In this document: positions 7,298 to 14,646 of the stretch, one piece after another
Numbering within the stretch: the stretch's first letter is position 1
Layout: the number at the start of each line of letters is the position of its first letter
Origin: Alphaproteobacteria bacterium
GTDB taxonomy: Bacteria; Pseudomonadota; Alphaproteobacteria; Caulobacterales; Caulobacteraceae
Direction of reading: 5' to 3'
NCBI GenBank assembly: GCA_028869395.1
Contig: JAGWSE010000247.1
Location: forward strand, 1-25,788
Length of the DNA stretch: 25,788 nucleotides
The notes under the pieces: generated by a model
Seen by the model: only the letters and a program-made list of their open reading frames with translations
Told to the model about the DNA's origin: nothing
Databases searched by the model: none
Translations under genes and position numbers: made by a program

Positions 7298-9631
7298 CTA
7301 GAACTGGAACGCGATCGTCCCGATCACCTGGCGCGGAGGAATGTACTGCTGGCTGGTCTGGCCGGTGCCGTACGGGTCCGTGTAGCGCGAGTTCACGCCG
7401 GCCTTGTCGAAGAGGTTGGTGGCCGCGATCGACAGGCGCAGGTTCGGGTAGGACGTGGGCGTGAAGTCCGCATAGAGGTCCGTGACCGTGTACGACTTCA
7501 CGTAGTCCAGACCGGGCTCGTTGAAGATGCGCGCCCACATATGTCCGCGGTAGGTGATCTGCGCGCGGGTGTTGAGCGTGCCGGCGGCCAGGTCGAAGCG
7601 GTAGGCGGCGTAGATCGTCCCCGACGTCTGGGGCATCGCCGGCGGCTCGTTACCCTGGATGTTCTTCGCCGAGGCGATCACCAGGGCCCAGCAGCCCGGG
7701 TTGTAGAAGGCGCCGCCGAAGGCGCAGGGGCTGGTGAACGGCGGGTTGTTCTCGATCGCGTTCGCGACGGTGGAGTCGATCGTGTAGTAGGCGCCTTTGA
7801 CCTTGCCCTTTTCCAGCGCCAGCGTGCCGCCGGCGTGCAGGTGGTCGCCGAGGCCGGCGTACTCCGCCTCGATCTCGAGGCCGTAATCCTGGATCTTCGG
7901 GATGTTCGAGATGCCGCCGTCGAACGGCACCGGGTCGGTCTCGATGTACTGGAAATTCGTGTGGTTGTAGTAAAACGCGGCCAGGTTGAGGCGCAGCCTT
8001 CGGTCGAGGAAGAAGTTCTTCGAACCGACCTCGAAGGCGTCGTTCTTCTCCGGCTTGAAGACCGCCGGAATGACCACCTGACCATAGCTGCCGTTCACGC
8101 CGCCGGGCTTATAGCCGCGCGCGTAGCTGGCGTAGATCATGTTCTGCGGCGTCAGGTCGTAATCGGCCTCGAGGCGCCAGGTGGGCACGTTGTTGGAGCT
8201 CTCGTGGTCCACGAGGTTCGTGCCGAACGCCGAGAAGTTGTAGCTCTCGTCCCGGAAGTAATCGTGATTGTAGCGCAGGCCGGCCGTGATCCGGAACACG
8301 TCGGTCACGTGGTAGGTGGCCTGGCCGAAGACGGAATAGGACCGGCGCCGGACGTGCGACAGGTTTCCGTAGTTCAGGTTCGCCGGCGGGTTGTTGGTGA
8401 TCCCCGGCGGAATGGCCAGATCGGCCGGCGTCGGGGCAGTGGTCCCGCCGTATTCGACGACGAACTGCTTGCTGCCCTGGTAGAGCCCGAACAGGCCCAC
8501 GATCCACTCGAGCTTCGAGCCCGACGGCGACAGGATGTCGAACTCCTCGGTGTAGTTGTGGACGTGGGTGTTCCACGCGGCCACGTCGTCATAGGCGCCG
8601 ATCAGCGAGAAGGCGCTGCGCGAGGAGTCTTCCTGCTGGATGTGGTCGAGACCCTGGTAGGCGGTCACCGACCGGAGCGAGAAGTCCGGCAGGTCCCACT
8701 GCAGGTTCAGGTGGTAGAGCTGGGACGTCAGCTTAAAGTGGCTCGGATAATCCTGGTACACCTTCCGCGGGTCGGACAGCGGATCGTTGATGTTCTTCTG
8801 CGCGTCCCCGTGCTGGTTCGAGCGGTAGACGTCGGCCGTCAGGGTGGCCTTGAAGTGATCCGTGGGCTGCCAGAGCAGCGCGCCCTTGACGCTGCCATCG
8901 TGGGCGTCGTCCAGCCGGAAGCCGGGAATGGCCACGTTCTCGGTGAAGCCCTTGTGGTCGAACTTCTGGGCCGAGAGGCGCAGGGCGAACTGGCTGTTGA
9001 TCGGGATGTTCACCTCGCCGCGCTCGCGGAACAGGTTGTAGGTCCCGAAACTGAAGTCGCCCGAGGCGTCGTACACGCCGATCCGCGGCTGGCGCGTGAT
9101 GATGTTGATGGCGCCGCCGATGGAGCTCTGGCCATAGAGCGCGCCCTGCGGGCCTCGAAGCACCTGGATGGAGTCGACGTCGAAAAGCGTCTGGTCCAGC
9201 GAGATGGTGTTGGCGATGTAGACGCCATCGATGAACTCCGAGACGCCCGGAGATGTGGTGAGCCCGTTCTCCGGCGTGCCCGAACCGACACCGCGGATGG
9301 TCACGAGGTTCTCGAAGCCCGAGGTCTTGGTGACCTCCAGGCTCGGCACCTTCGCGTTCAGGCCGGCGACCTGGGTCGTGAAGGTCTGGTCGAGCGCCTG
9401 GCCCGACATGGCCGTCACGGCGTCAGGCAGGCGCTGCACGTCCTGGCCCCGGCGTTCGGCGGTGACGATCACCGTCTCGAGCGCCACGGGCGCGGTCCTG
9501 GCGGCGGCCGGCGCCGTCTGGGCCAGGGCCGAGGTCTGGGCCTGGGCCGAGGTCGCGGCGATGGCGGACAGCGCGATGGCGCAGGTCGAAAGAAGCAACT
9601 TGCACTTTGCAGTCGGCATGGAGCCAGACAT
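7298..9631 (-). CDS. TonB-dependent outer-membrane receptor
   Basis: A 777-residue precursor for energy-driven uptake across the outer membrane. A signal peptide (basic start MPTAKCK, then a hydrophobic stretch) probably ends at the AQA site near residue 31. A TonB-box-like LETVIVTAERR at 51-61 precedes the plug domain, which carries TIRGVG, the FIDGVYI strand and VLRGPQGALYG. A long beta-barrel region follows and ends in the terminal aromatic residue (AFQF). The plug resembles the Sphingomonad/Caulobacter receptors that import oligosaccharides and aromatic compounds rather than typical siderophore receptors. The ATG at 9631 follows GGAGGGGGG; an in-frame start at 9754 would add a non-signal-like extension. 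It sits upstream of the Rieske and LigB-type genes on the same strand, suggesting import of their substrate. Confidence 0.94.
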   Translation of the reverse strand: MSGSMPTAKCKLLLSTCAIALSAIAATSAQAQTSALAQTAPAAARTAPVALETVIVTAERRGQDVQRLPDAVTAMSGQALDQTFTTQVAGLNAKVPSLEVTKTSGFENLVTIRGVGSGTPENGLTTSPGVSEFIDGVYIANTISLDQTLFDVDSIQVLRGPQGALYGQSSIGGAINIITRQPRIGVYDASGDFSFGTYNLFRERGEVNIPINSQFALRLSAQKFDHKGFTENVAIPGFRLDDAHDGSVKGALLWQPTDHFKATLTADVYRSNQHGDAQKNINDPLSDPRKVYQDYPSHFKLTSQLYHLNLQWDLPDFSLRSVTAYQGLDHIQQEDSSRSAFSLIGAYDDVAAWNTHVHNYTEEFDILSPSGSKLEWIVGLFGLYQGSKQFVVEYGGTTAPTPADLAIPPGITNNPPANLNYGNLSHVRRRSYSVFGQATYHVTDVFRITAGLRYNHDYFRDESYNFSAFGTNLVDHESSNNVPTWRLEADYDLTPQNMIYASYARGYKPGGVNGSYGQVVIPAVFKPEKNDAFEVGSKNFFLDRRLRLNLAAFYYNHTNFQYIETDPVPFDGGISNIPKIQDYGLEIEAEYAGLGDHLHAGGTLALEKGKVKGAYYTIDSTVANAIENNPPFTSPCAFGGAFYNPGCWALVIASAKNIQGNEPPAMPQTSGTIYAAYRFDLAAGTLNTRAQITYRGHMWARIFNEPGLDYVKSYTVTDLYADFTPTSYPNLRLSIAATNLFDKAGVNSRYTDPYGTGQTSQQYIPPRQVIGTIAFQF

Positions 9632-9656
9632 TTCCCCCCTCCGTGTTCGGATTCCA

Positions 9657-9678
9657 CCAGGCCGCCCCGGCGGCCTGG
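9657..9678. repeat. Perfect GC-rich palindrome in the receptor leader
   Basis: CCAGGCCGCC (9657-9666) is followed by two bases and its exact reverse complement GGCGGCCTGG (9669-9678). It begins 26 bases upstream of the receptor start codon, just 5' of the ribosome site. In RNA it would form a stable hairpin, which could limit transcription or translation of the receptor, or protect the 5' end. It could equally be an operator in DNA form. Confidence 0.6.
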
Positions 9679-9786
9679 GTCGCCCGGCAAGTAGGGCGAA
9701 ATGAATCGCGCTTCCCAATCGCGGATTCGGCCTCGCTGGGTTCTGGGCGCCCAAATTCGAAGCGATCCCGCCGTTCTCTAATCAAA

Positions 9787-9815
9787 ATAGAGCCGCATTA
9801 ATCGCGGATCGTCAA
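9787..9815 (-). promoter_or_regulatory. Putative housekeeping promoter of the TonB receptor gene
   Basis: Reading the minus strand, TTGACG (9815-9810) lies 17 bases before CTCTAT (9792-9787), or 18 before TCTATT. This fits the alphaproteobacterial -35/-10 arrangement well. Transcription would start near 9779, leaving a ~148-base untranslated leader before the ATG at 9631. Predicted by eye only. Confidence 0.5.
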
Positions 9816-9876
9816 GTCTTAGGGCGTTCGCCCCGGACAAAACGGATGGACATCGTGGCGCGACGCCTCCGTATAC

Positions 9877-9951
9877 GCGTTCAGATTCAGAAGAATATCG
9901 ATCTTATTCTTCGAACGACATGTCCACGCGACGCGTCAACTTCTGAACGCG
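9877..9951. repeat. Nested AT-rich inverted repeats
   Basis: Two overlapping dyads are visible. GAAGAATA (9890-9897) and TATTCTTC (9905-9912) pair over 8 bp around a 7-base centre. CGCGTTCAG (9877-9885) and CTGAACGCG (9943-9951) pair over 9 bp across a 57-base interval that contains the first dyad. The zone lies 60-135 bp upstream of the predicted receptor -35 box and ~75-150 bp past the end of the VOC gene. It could be a regulator site or a transcript 3' end; no U-tract marks it as a classical terminator. Confidence 0.4.
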
Positions 9952-10014
9952 CGCCGACGATTGCGCGCCGCCAAACGCGCCGATCAGTGGTTTCGTCTGC
10001 AGCGCTTGCCCGAT

Positions 10015-10036
10015 AGCCGGCGGAGTCAGGCCGGCT
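10015..10036 (-). terminator. Hairpin spanning the stop codon of the last operon gene
   Basis: AGCCGGC (10015-10021) and GCCGGCT (10030-10036) pair perfectly over 7 bp, and the 8-base loop contains the TGA of the VOC gene. It could help end the long minus-strand operon, but no T-run follows, so this is a weak call. Confidence 0.35.
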
Positions 10037-10520
10037 GCGCCTTCTTCCCCCAAACCTCGCGAGCCTTCTCGTAGACCCCCTGATCGTACGAATATTCGAT
10101 GGTGTTCCCGTCCGGATCCTTGATGAAGCAGACGTAACCGATCTGCTTGGGCATCTGGACCGGCCCGAACGCCAGGGATCCTTCGGCCTTCGCCCGCGCC
10201 GCAATGTCGTCGACGGCTTCCTTGCTGGCGGCCTCGATCCCGATGTGGGCGAACGGGCCCATCGGCGGGTGGACGGCCGGGGCGAAGGGGTCGTGACCTT
10301 CGTAGAATTGTCCAAGCACGAGAATGAACGGGGAGTCGGGCTGTGACGGGTCGCCCAGCCAGGCGTTGCGCCCGTCGGCGTCCTCGCCCTGGGAAAGCAG
10401 CCGCAGATGCGTGAACTTCTCGTACCAGGCGATGCTGGCGTCGATGTCCTTCACCGCGAAGGCGATGTGGGTCCAGGTGGTCCGGGTCGGGCCTACCGAG
10501 TGCTGGGCCTGATTGGTCAT
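10026..10520 (-). CDS. VOC-superfamily metalloenzyme (glyoxalase/extradiol-like)
   Basis: A 164-residue protein with two beta-alpha-beta-beta-beta modules. H18 (THIAFAV) opens module 1, H92 (AHIGIE) opens module 2 and E142 (NTIEY) ends module 2. The end of module 1 (FILVLGQ) has no acidic ligand at the usual place, which leaves a His-His-Glu set. That matches the facial triad of type I extradiol dioxygenases better than the four-ligand set of glyoxalase I. Epimerases and other VOC enzymes remain possible. I prefer the ATG at 10520: GAGG is seven bases upstream, whereas the in-frame GTG at 10526 is too close to it. It lies 119 bp after the flavin reductase on the same strand and is probably the last gene of the operon or has its own promoter. 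Confidence 0.88.
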   Translation of the reverse strand: MTNQAQHSVGPTRTTWTHIAFAVKDIDASIAWYEKFTHLRLLSQGEDADGRNAWLGDPSQPDSPFILVLGQFYEGHDPFAPAVHPPMGPFAHIGIEAASKEAVDDIAARAKAEGSLAFGPVQMPKQIGYVCFIKDPDGNTIEYSYDQGVYEKAREVWGKKAQPA

Positions 10521-10639
10521 GGTCACGCCTCGATCAACACCTGTTCGGATGGGACGCTATACGCGCGCGAAGAGCCCCTCTTGCCCGTAGGCGCACGAGA
10601 ACTTGCCGCCCGGGCTTGGTTGGCGGGGCGCCTGAAGGA

Positions 10640-11149
10640 TCAGCCATTTGGATCGAACCTCGGGAAGCGGCTGCGGTGGTAGAGCAGGGGCGCCGAGGCC
10701 GAGGCGTGACAGGTGCGAAGCCCCCGTCCGATCACGACCAGATGGTCGCCGGCGGCGTGGGCGGCTTCCACGGCGCAATCGATGAACACCGGCGCGGCGG
10801 CGAGCTGCGGCGCGCCGTCGTCGGCGGCGCTGAACGGATGTCCCTCGAAGCGGTCCACCACGTCCAGAGCCGCGAACCGATGGGCCAGGGGCTCGGCCTC
10901 ACAGCCCAGGATGTTCACGCCGAACACCCCGCTCTCGAGCACGGGCTCGCGGATCGGGTTCTCCCTGGCGAGGCAGATGAGCAGCAGTGGCGGCGACAGG
11001 GAGACCGATGAGAAGGCGTTGATCGTCGAGCCCACGGGGGAGGCGCCATCCCAGCTCGTGACGATGGTCACGCCCGTGGGGAAATACCCCATGGCGGCGC
11101 GCCATTCGGCCGGAGAAGGCGGAGCATGCATCGTCAGCTGACTGGCCAT
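10640..11149 (-). CDS. Flavin reductase (HpaC/DIM6-NTAB family)
   Basis: A 169-residue NAD(P)H:flavin oxidoreductase domain protein. The family signature runs from FPTGVTIVTS (residues 23-32) through NAFSSVSLSPPLLLICL (44-60) to the GVFGVNIL strand (75-81). Such proteins hand reduced FMN or FAD to a separate monooxygenase. No such monooxygenase is encoded in this window. The start is uncertain: the ATG at 11149 overlaps the amidohydrolase end by 16 bases, and a second in-frame ATG at 11131 begins just after that gene's stop. Neither has a clear ribosome site, so expression probably depends on translational coupling. Some members use the bound flavin for their own chemistry, which is an alternative here. 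Confidence 0.88.
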   Translation of the reverse strand: MASQLTMHAPPSPAEWRAAMGYFPTGVTIVTSWDGASPVGSTINAFSSVSLSPPLLLICLARENPIREPVLESGVFGVNILGCEAEPLAHRFAALDVVDRFEGHPFSAADDGAPQLAAAPVFIDCAVEAAHAAGDHLVVIGRGLRTCHASASAPLLYHRSRFPRFDPNG

Positions 11150-12531
11150 GGCGTCCGGTTGGGGAGTTGCGTTCGCGCGATCACCGCGCGGCCGGCTTCG
11201 CGAGCCTGGGCCAGCAGACGGGTCTCGTCGAAGAGGGTGGCGTGGCCCGCGTCCAGCACCTGGAGGCCGTCGATCCAGACGCTGTGGACGCCCGAGGCCG
11301 GAGCGCTGAGCGCAAGCTGGCTCACGGGATCGAAGACCGGTCCCCATTCCGGGAGGTCGGTGTCGTGCAGCACGATGTCGGCCTTCTTGCCGATCTCCAG
11401 CGAGCCCAGCGCCTCGGACCATCCCATGGCGCGGATGGGATCGAGGCTCGCCATCTCCAGCATCTTGGTGGGCGGGATGAGTTCCTGGTCCCGGCGAGCG
11501 TCGCGGAAGGCGCTCGCCATCAGCCGGGCCGAGCCGAGGACGTCGGCGGCGAGGCCGTCCGTTCCGAGCATCACCGGCACGCCGCGGTCGAGCATCTCCG
11601 GGAAGCGTCCGATCTGGGTGACGCCGAAGCCGCCCTGCAGGGCGGCGTGCGGGCAGTGGATCGCGGCCGCCCCGGAGCGGGCGAGCACGTCGAGCTCGGA
11701 TTCGTCGATGTCGGCCAGATGCGTCAGCATCAGGTTCGGACCCAGCACGCCGATGTCGGCGAGGTGCTGGAGGGGGCGGCGGCCATGGTTGGCGAGGAAC
11801 CACTCGGGATCGCCCGAGCGGGGGCTCATGTGCGCCGAGACGCGCAGGCCGCGCTCGTCGGCCAGGCGCTTGGCGGCGATCCACACCTCGTCAGGATTGG
11901 TGGAGTGGCCGACCAGCAGCGGCCAGGCGGCGAGCCGGCTCTCTGGCCCGTGGTCGGGATACCGCTCGACCTCGTCTTCGAGCAGTCCGATAGCGGCGGC
12001 CGCCACCCGCGCCGCCGGTTCGGCGGGATTGTACGCGCGGCCTTCCACCCAGCGGCCCACCCGGCCGCGAATGCCGGTCTCGGCGAGCCCTTCCATCACC
12101 GCGTCCAGCTGAATGACCGTGCCGGCCTCCACGAACGCGGTCGTGCCGTAGCGGATCATGTTGAGCGCCGCGAGCTGGGCGGCGATGCGCTCCTCCTCCG
12201 CGGTCTGCGCCTTGAAGATCGGGATCACCCAGCGCTGCAGCTTGTCCGACCAGCTGTCCTCGGGACCACCGCGCGCGAAGCCGCGGGTGATCGGATCGCC
12301 GGTGATGTGGATGTGGGCGTCGACGAAGCCGGGCGTGGCGACGAAGCGTCGGCCATCGAGCCTGCGGGCGGCCTGGACCTCCCGCTCGAGGGCTTCGCGC
12401 TTGCCCACCGCCACGATGCGATCGCCGGACAGCGCGATGGCGCCATCCTCGATCACCCGGCGCGCCGCATCCATGGTGATCAGGGTGGGACCGGAGATCA
12501 GCAGGTCGGCTTGAATGGGCGGCGCCGTCAT
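11134..12531 (-). CDS. Amidohydrolase, AtzA/TrzN/SAH-deaminase-like
   Basis: A 465-residue metal-dependent hydrolase with a TIM-barrel. The first metal ligands H73 and H75 are in GFVDAHIH; H234 (VSAHMS), H271 (LTHLADIDESE, with E279) and D325 (LGTDG) complete the single-metal subtype III pattern. This branch removes amino, chloro or alkylamino groups from ring carbons, or deaminates nucleoside-like substrates. That fits a nitrogen heterocycle better than a simple peptide amide. The N-terminal and C-terminal beta-sandwich strands (SGPTLITMD, KKADIVLHD) are intact. Its ATG overlaps the MFS gene stop by four bases (ATGA), a strong sign of coupled translation. The substrate is unknown. Confidence 0.92.
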   Translation of the reverse strand: MTAPPIQADLLISGPTLITMDAARRVIEDGAIALSGDRIVAVGKREALEREVQAARRLDGRRFVATPGFVDAHIHITGDPITRGFARGGPEDSWSDKLQRWVIPIFKAQTAEEERIAAQLAALNMIRYGTTAFVEAGTVIQLDAVMEGLAETGIRGRVGRWVEGRAYNPAEPAARVAAAAIGLLEDEVERYPDHGPESRLAAWPLLVGHSTNPDEVWIAAKRLADERGLRVSAHMSPRSGDPEWFLANHGRRPLQHLADIGVLGPNLMLTHLADIDESELDVLARSGAAAIHCPHAALQGGFGVTQIGRFPEMLDRGVPVMLGTDGLAADVLGSARLMASAFRDARRDQELIPPTKMLEMASLDPIRAMGWSEALGSLEIGKKADIVLHDTDLPEWGPVFDPVSQLALSAPASGVHSVWIDGLQVLDAGHATLFDETRLLAQAREAGRAVIARTQLPNRTPWPVS

Positions 12532-13781
12532 TGCGCCCCCTCGCCGACGGGGCTCGCCACGGCAGCGGGGCGCCACACCGGACGGTGCATGAACAGGGTG
12601 GCCAGCAGCATCGCGGCGGTGATCGCGACACACAGCCAGAACATGCCGGTGAAGCTGCCAAGGGTGTCGCGCGCCCAGCCGCCGAACGCCGGGCCCAGCG
12701 CGGCGGTCGTGGAAATCAGGCACATGATCGAGAAGAGCTCGAGGTTCGGGCGCTTGCCGAAGTACTGGTAGAGCAGCATGGTCGCCGCCAGCAGCGACAG
12801 GCCGAAGCCCACGCCGACGCCCACCGCGTAGACCCACATCAGGGGCCAGCCGGTCGCCTCGGCCAGCGCGGCCATGCCCACCGTGAGCGAGACGAGCGAG
12901 ACGATCATCAGCGTCTTGGCCGAAACCTTCTCGCCGGCCATGCCGCCGAGCACCGACACGCCGGCTCCGATCAGCGCCTCGATGCTCAGCATGGCGGCGG
13001 CGGCCTTGGGATCGACACCGCGCTCGGTCAGATGCTCCACCGCGAAGCCGTGGGCGGTGGTGTTGATCAGCAGGTAGGTCGTGTAGCCGGCGACGATGAC
13101 GTAGAACTGCGAGGTCGACAGCGCGCGGCGGACCGTCCAGTCGCTCAGGCCCTCGATCATCTCGAGGGGACCGGCCTGCTCGGGCGCCGCCGCGACGTGG
13201 CTGGATTCGTTGCGACGGCCCGGCGTGGTCGCGATGGCGAAGGCGCCCGCGGCCAGCGACATCAGCACGAACGCCACCCAGTAGGGGCGCCAGCCGTCGG
13301 TGACCTCGTGGATGGCGACGAACAGCAGTGGTCCGGCCACCTGGCCGAGCGCGCCGATCGTGAAGTAGGCGCCGAGCACCGTGGAGCGGTTCTCGAACAG
13401 GTCGGTCAGAAGGTGCGTGCCCGGCACGGTGCTGACCAGGGCGAAGGCGAGCCCGATCATCACGGTGGCCGCGAGGTACATCCACACCGAATGGGTGAGC
13501 GCCATGGCGCCGAACCCCGCCACCATGCACAGCGCGCCCGCCGACATGGCGCCGCGCACGCCGATCCAGCGGATCAGGGCCGCCGGCGCCAGGCTCGCCA
13601 GTCCGCAGGCCACGCCCAGCAGGGTGTAGCCCAGCCCGGCCTCGGTCCAGTTCCAGTGCATCTCCCGCACCATCGACGGCAGCACGACGCCGAGCGACGA
13701 GAAGGCGCCCGCGGAGATGACGAAGAAGACGAGGCTCAGCGCCGAGAAGGTGAACCAGCGAAGCGAGCGGGGGCGGTCCAA
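12528..13781 (-). CDS. MFS transporter (12 membrane segments)
   Basis: A 417-residue inner-membrane protein of the major facilitator superfamily. About twelve hydrophobic segments are visible in two halves, separated by a charged central loop (TTPGRRNESSHVAAAPEQ...) near residues 186-210. After TM2 there is an RWIGVRGAMSAG segment at the family's usual cytoplasmic loop position. It resembles oxalate/monocarboxylate-type or aromatic-acid MFS carriers, but substrate cannot be assigned. The start is TTG at 13781, six bases after the VOC stop, with GCGAG upstream; no ATG or GTG fits before the first membrane segment. Within this operon it is the likely importer of the pathway substrate. Confidence 0.92.
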   Translation of the reverse strand: MDRPRSLRWFTFSALSLVFFVISAGAFSSLGVVLPSMVREMHWNWTEAGLGYTLLGVACGLASLAPAALIRWIGVRGAMSAGALCMVAGFGAMALTHSVWMYLAATVMIGLAFALVSTVPGTHLLTDLFENRSTVLGAYFTIGALGQVAGPLLFVAIHEVTDGWRPYWVAFVLMSLAAGAFAIATTPGRRNESSHVAAAPEQAGPLEMIEGLSDWTVRRALSTSQFYVIVAGYTTYLLINTTAHGFAVEHLTERGVDPKAAAAMLSIEALIGAGVSVLGGMAGEKVSAKTLMIVSLVSLTVGMAALAEATGWPLMWVYAVGVGVGFGLSLLAATMLLYQYFGKRPNLELFSIMCLISTTAALGPAFGGWARDTLGSFTGMFWLCVAITAAMLLATLFMHRPVWRPAAVASPVGEGAQ

Positions 13782-13787
13782 GGCCGG

Positions 13788-14279
13788 CTACTCGCGGGTA
13801 TAGTTGTCGGGAATCCTGGGATCGGAACCGGCCTTCACCCAGAGGATGATCTCATTGCCCCACGGATCGCGGAAGGCGTGGTTGAAGCCGTTGAATTCCT
13901 TCCAGTAGTGGTTCCGCCACAGCTCGGTTGCGCCGCGCTCGACGGCGCGCGCCATGATCGCCTCGGGGGTCTCGTCGTCACCCACCAGGATCCAGATGCG
14001 CGCCTTGCGGCCCTCGGTCGCCAGCGTCCGGGGCTCGACCCCCTTGGGATCCGGATGCGGCCGGGCGTTGGCGGCGTTGAAGATGCCGAGGTGCAGGTTG
14101 CCGATCTGGCTCTCGGAGCCGTCCGGGTTCGGGAAGTTTCCGCCCGGCACCATCCGGTGGAAGACGCCCAGCGGGCGGTCGTCGTCCCGCCATCCGAACA
14201 CCTCGTTGTAGAACCGCCCGGCAGCGGCGGGGTCGTCGGACGCCAGGTCGACGAAGATCAGCGTGTTCGGCGTGGCCAT
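13788..14279 (-). CDS. VOC-superfamily protein without metal ligands
   Basis: A 163-residue protein with two VOC modules. Motifs include FVDLASDDPAAAGRFYNEVFGW near the N-terminus and FRDPWGNEIILW near the C-terminus. The first strands of both modules (NTLIFVDL and ARIWILVG) lack the histidine that binds metal in glyoxalase- or dioxygenase-type members. It therefore resembles the non-metal VOC group known from CFP30B-like proteins and may bind a substrate or act as an isomerase or accessory protein. ATG 14279 follows GGAGGGAACAG, a strong ribosome site. It lies between the cupin (15-base gap) and the MFS gene (6-base gap). Confidence 0.88.
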   Translation of the reverse strand: MATPNTLIFVDLASDDPAAAGRFYNEVFGWRDDDRPLGVFHRMVPGGNFPNPDGSESQIGNLHLGIFNAANARPHPDPKGVEPRTLATEGRKARIWILVGDDETPEAIMARAVERGATELWRNHYWKEFNGFNHAFRDPWGNEIILWVKAGSDPRIPDNYTRE

Positions 14280-14294
14280 CTCTGTTCCCTCCGT

Positions 14295-14630
14295 TCAGGA
14301 TGCGTATTCGGCCCGTTTGGGCGTGAAGACGTCGAGGTTGAGCACGGCCTCGTCGCCCACCACGACGCCCCAGTGGCGCGCGTTCGGCGGCACGACCAGC
14401 AGCCCGCCGGGCCCGAGGCGGGTCACCGTCTCGCCGATGTGGAAGTCGATCCTGCCCTGCAGGATGTAGACGATCTGCTCGTGCGGGTGGTCGTGCGGGC
14501 GCGGCTCGTGGCCGGGCTGCAGCCGGTTCAGCGAGACGGTCGCCCCTTCGCCCGAGAAGGCCTTGCGCTCCACGCCCTCGCGGACGCGCTCCCACGGCGT
14601 GGAATTCCAGTCGATGGCGTGGATGTCCAT
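14295..14630 (-). CDS. Small single-domain cupin protein
   Basis: A 111-residue cupin barrel. Motif 1 reads PHDHPHEQIVYILQG (residues 45-59), giving H46, H48 and Q52 as metal ligands, and H86 (NARHWG) comes from motif 2. This His-His-Gln-His set is typical of small cupins that bind Mn, Fe or Ni. They include isomerases, decarboxylases and small ring-cleaving dioxygenases, and many are of unknown function. GAAGGAGG directly upstream is the best ribosome site in the operon. It sits 16 bases after hyuB, so a role in the same pathway is likely, but the reaction is not determined. Confidence 0.9.
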   Translation of the reverse strand: MDIHAIDWNSTPWERVREGVERKAFSGEGATVSLNRLQPGHEPRPHDHPHEQIVYILQGRIDFHIGETVTRLGPGGLLVVPPNARHWGVVVGDEAVLNLDVFTPKRAEYAS

Positions 14631-14646
14631 TTCGTCCGCCTCCTTC

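Larger units (their letters stand above)
9632..10025 (-). other. Intergenic region: promoter and leader of the TonB receptor
   Basis: This stretch of ~390 bases has no convincing gene. It holds, in the direction of the receptor gene, an AT-rich inverted-repeat zone (9877-9951), a good promoter (9787-9815) and a leader of about 148 bases with a perfect palindrome. The frames that stay open here lack ribosome sites and run out of the neighbouring genes. It is clearly richer in A+T than the coding DNA, particularly at 9770-9925. Confidence 0.7.

Noticed and set aside
7028..9694. An 888-residue open frame on the plus strand opposite the TonB receptor and Rieske start
   Set aside because: It is the antisense shadow of well-supported genes in GC-rich DNA, is rich in Arg, Val, Asp and Gly repeats, has no recognisable domain and no ribosome site.
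9632..9779. Cobalamin or other riboswitch in the TonB receptor leader
   Set aside because: The conserved cobalamin-riboswitch boxes are not visible and the leader is shorter than usual; only simple hairpins are seen.
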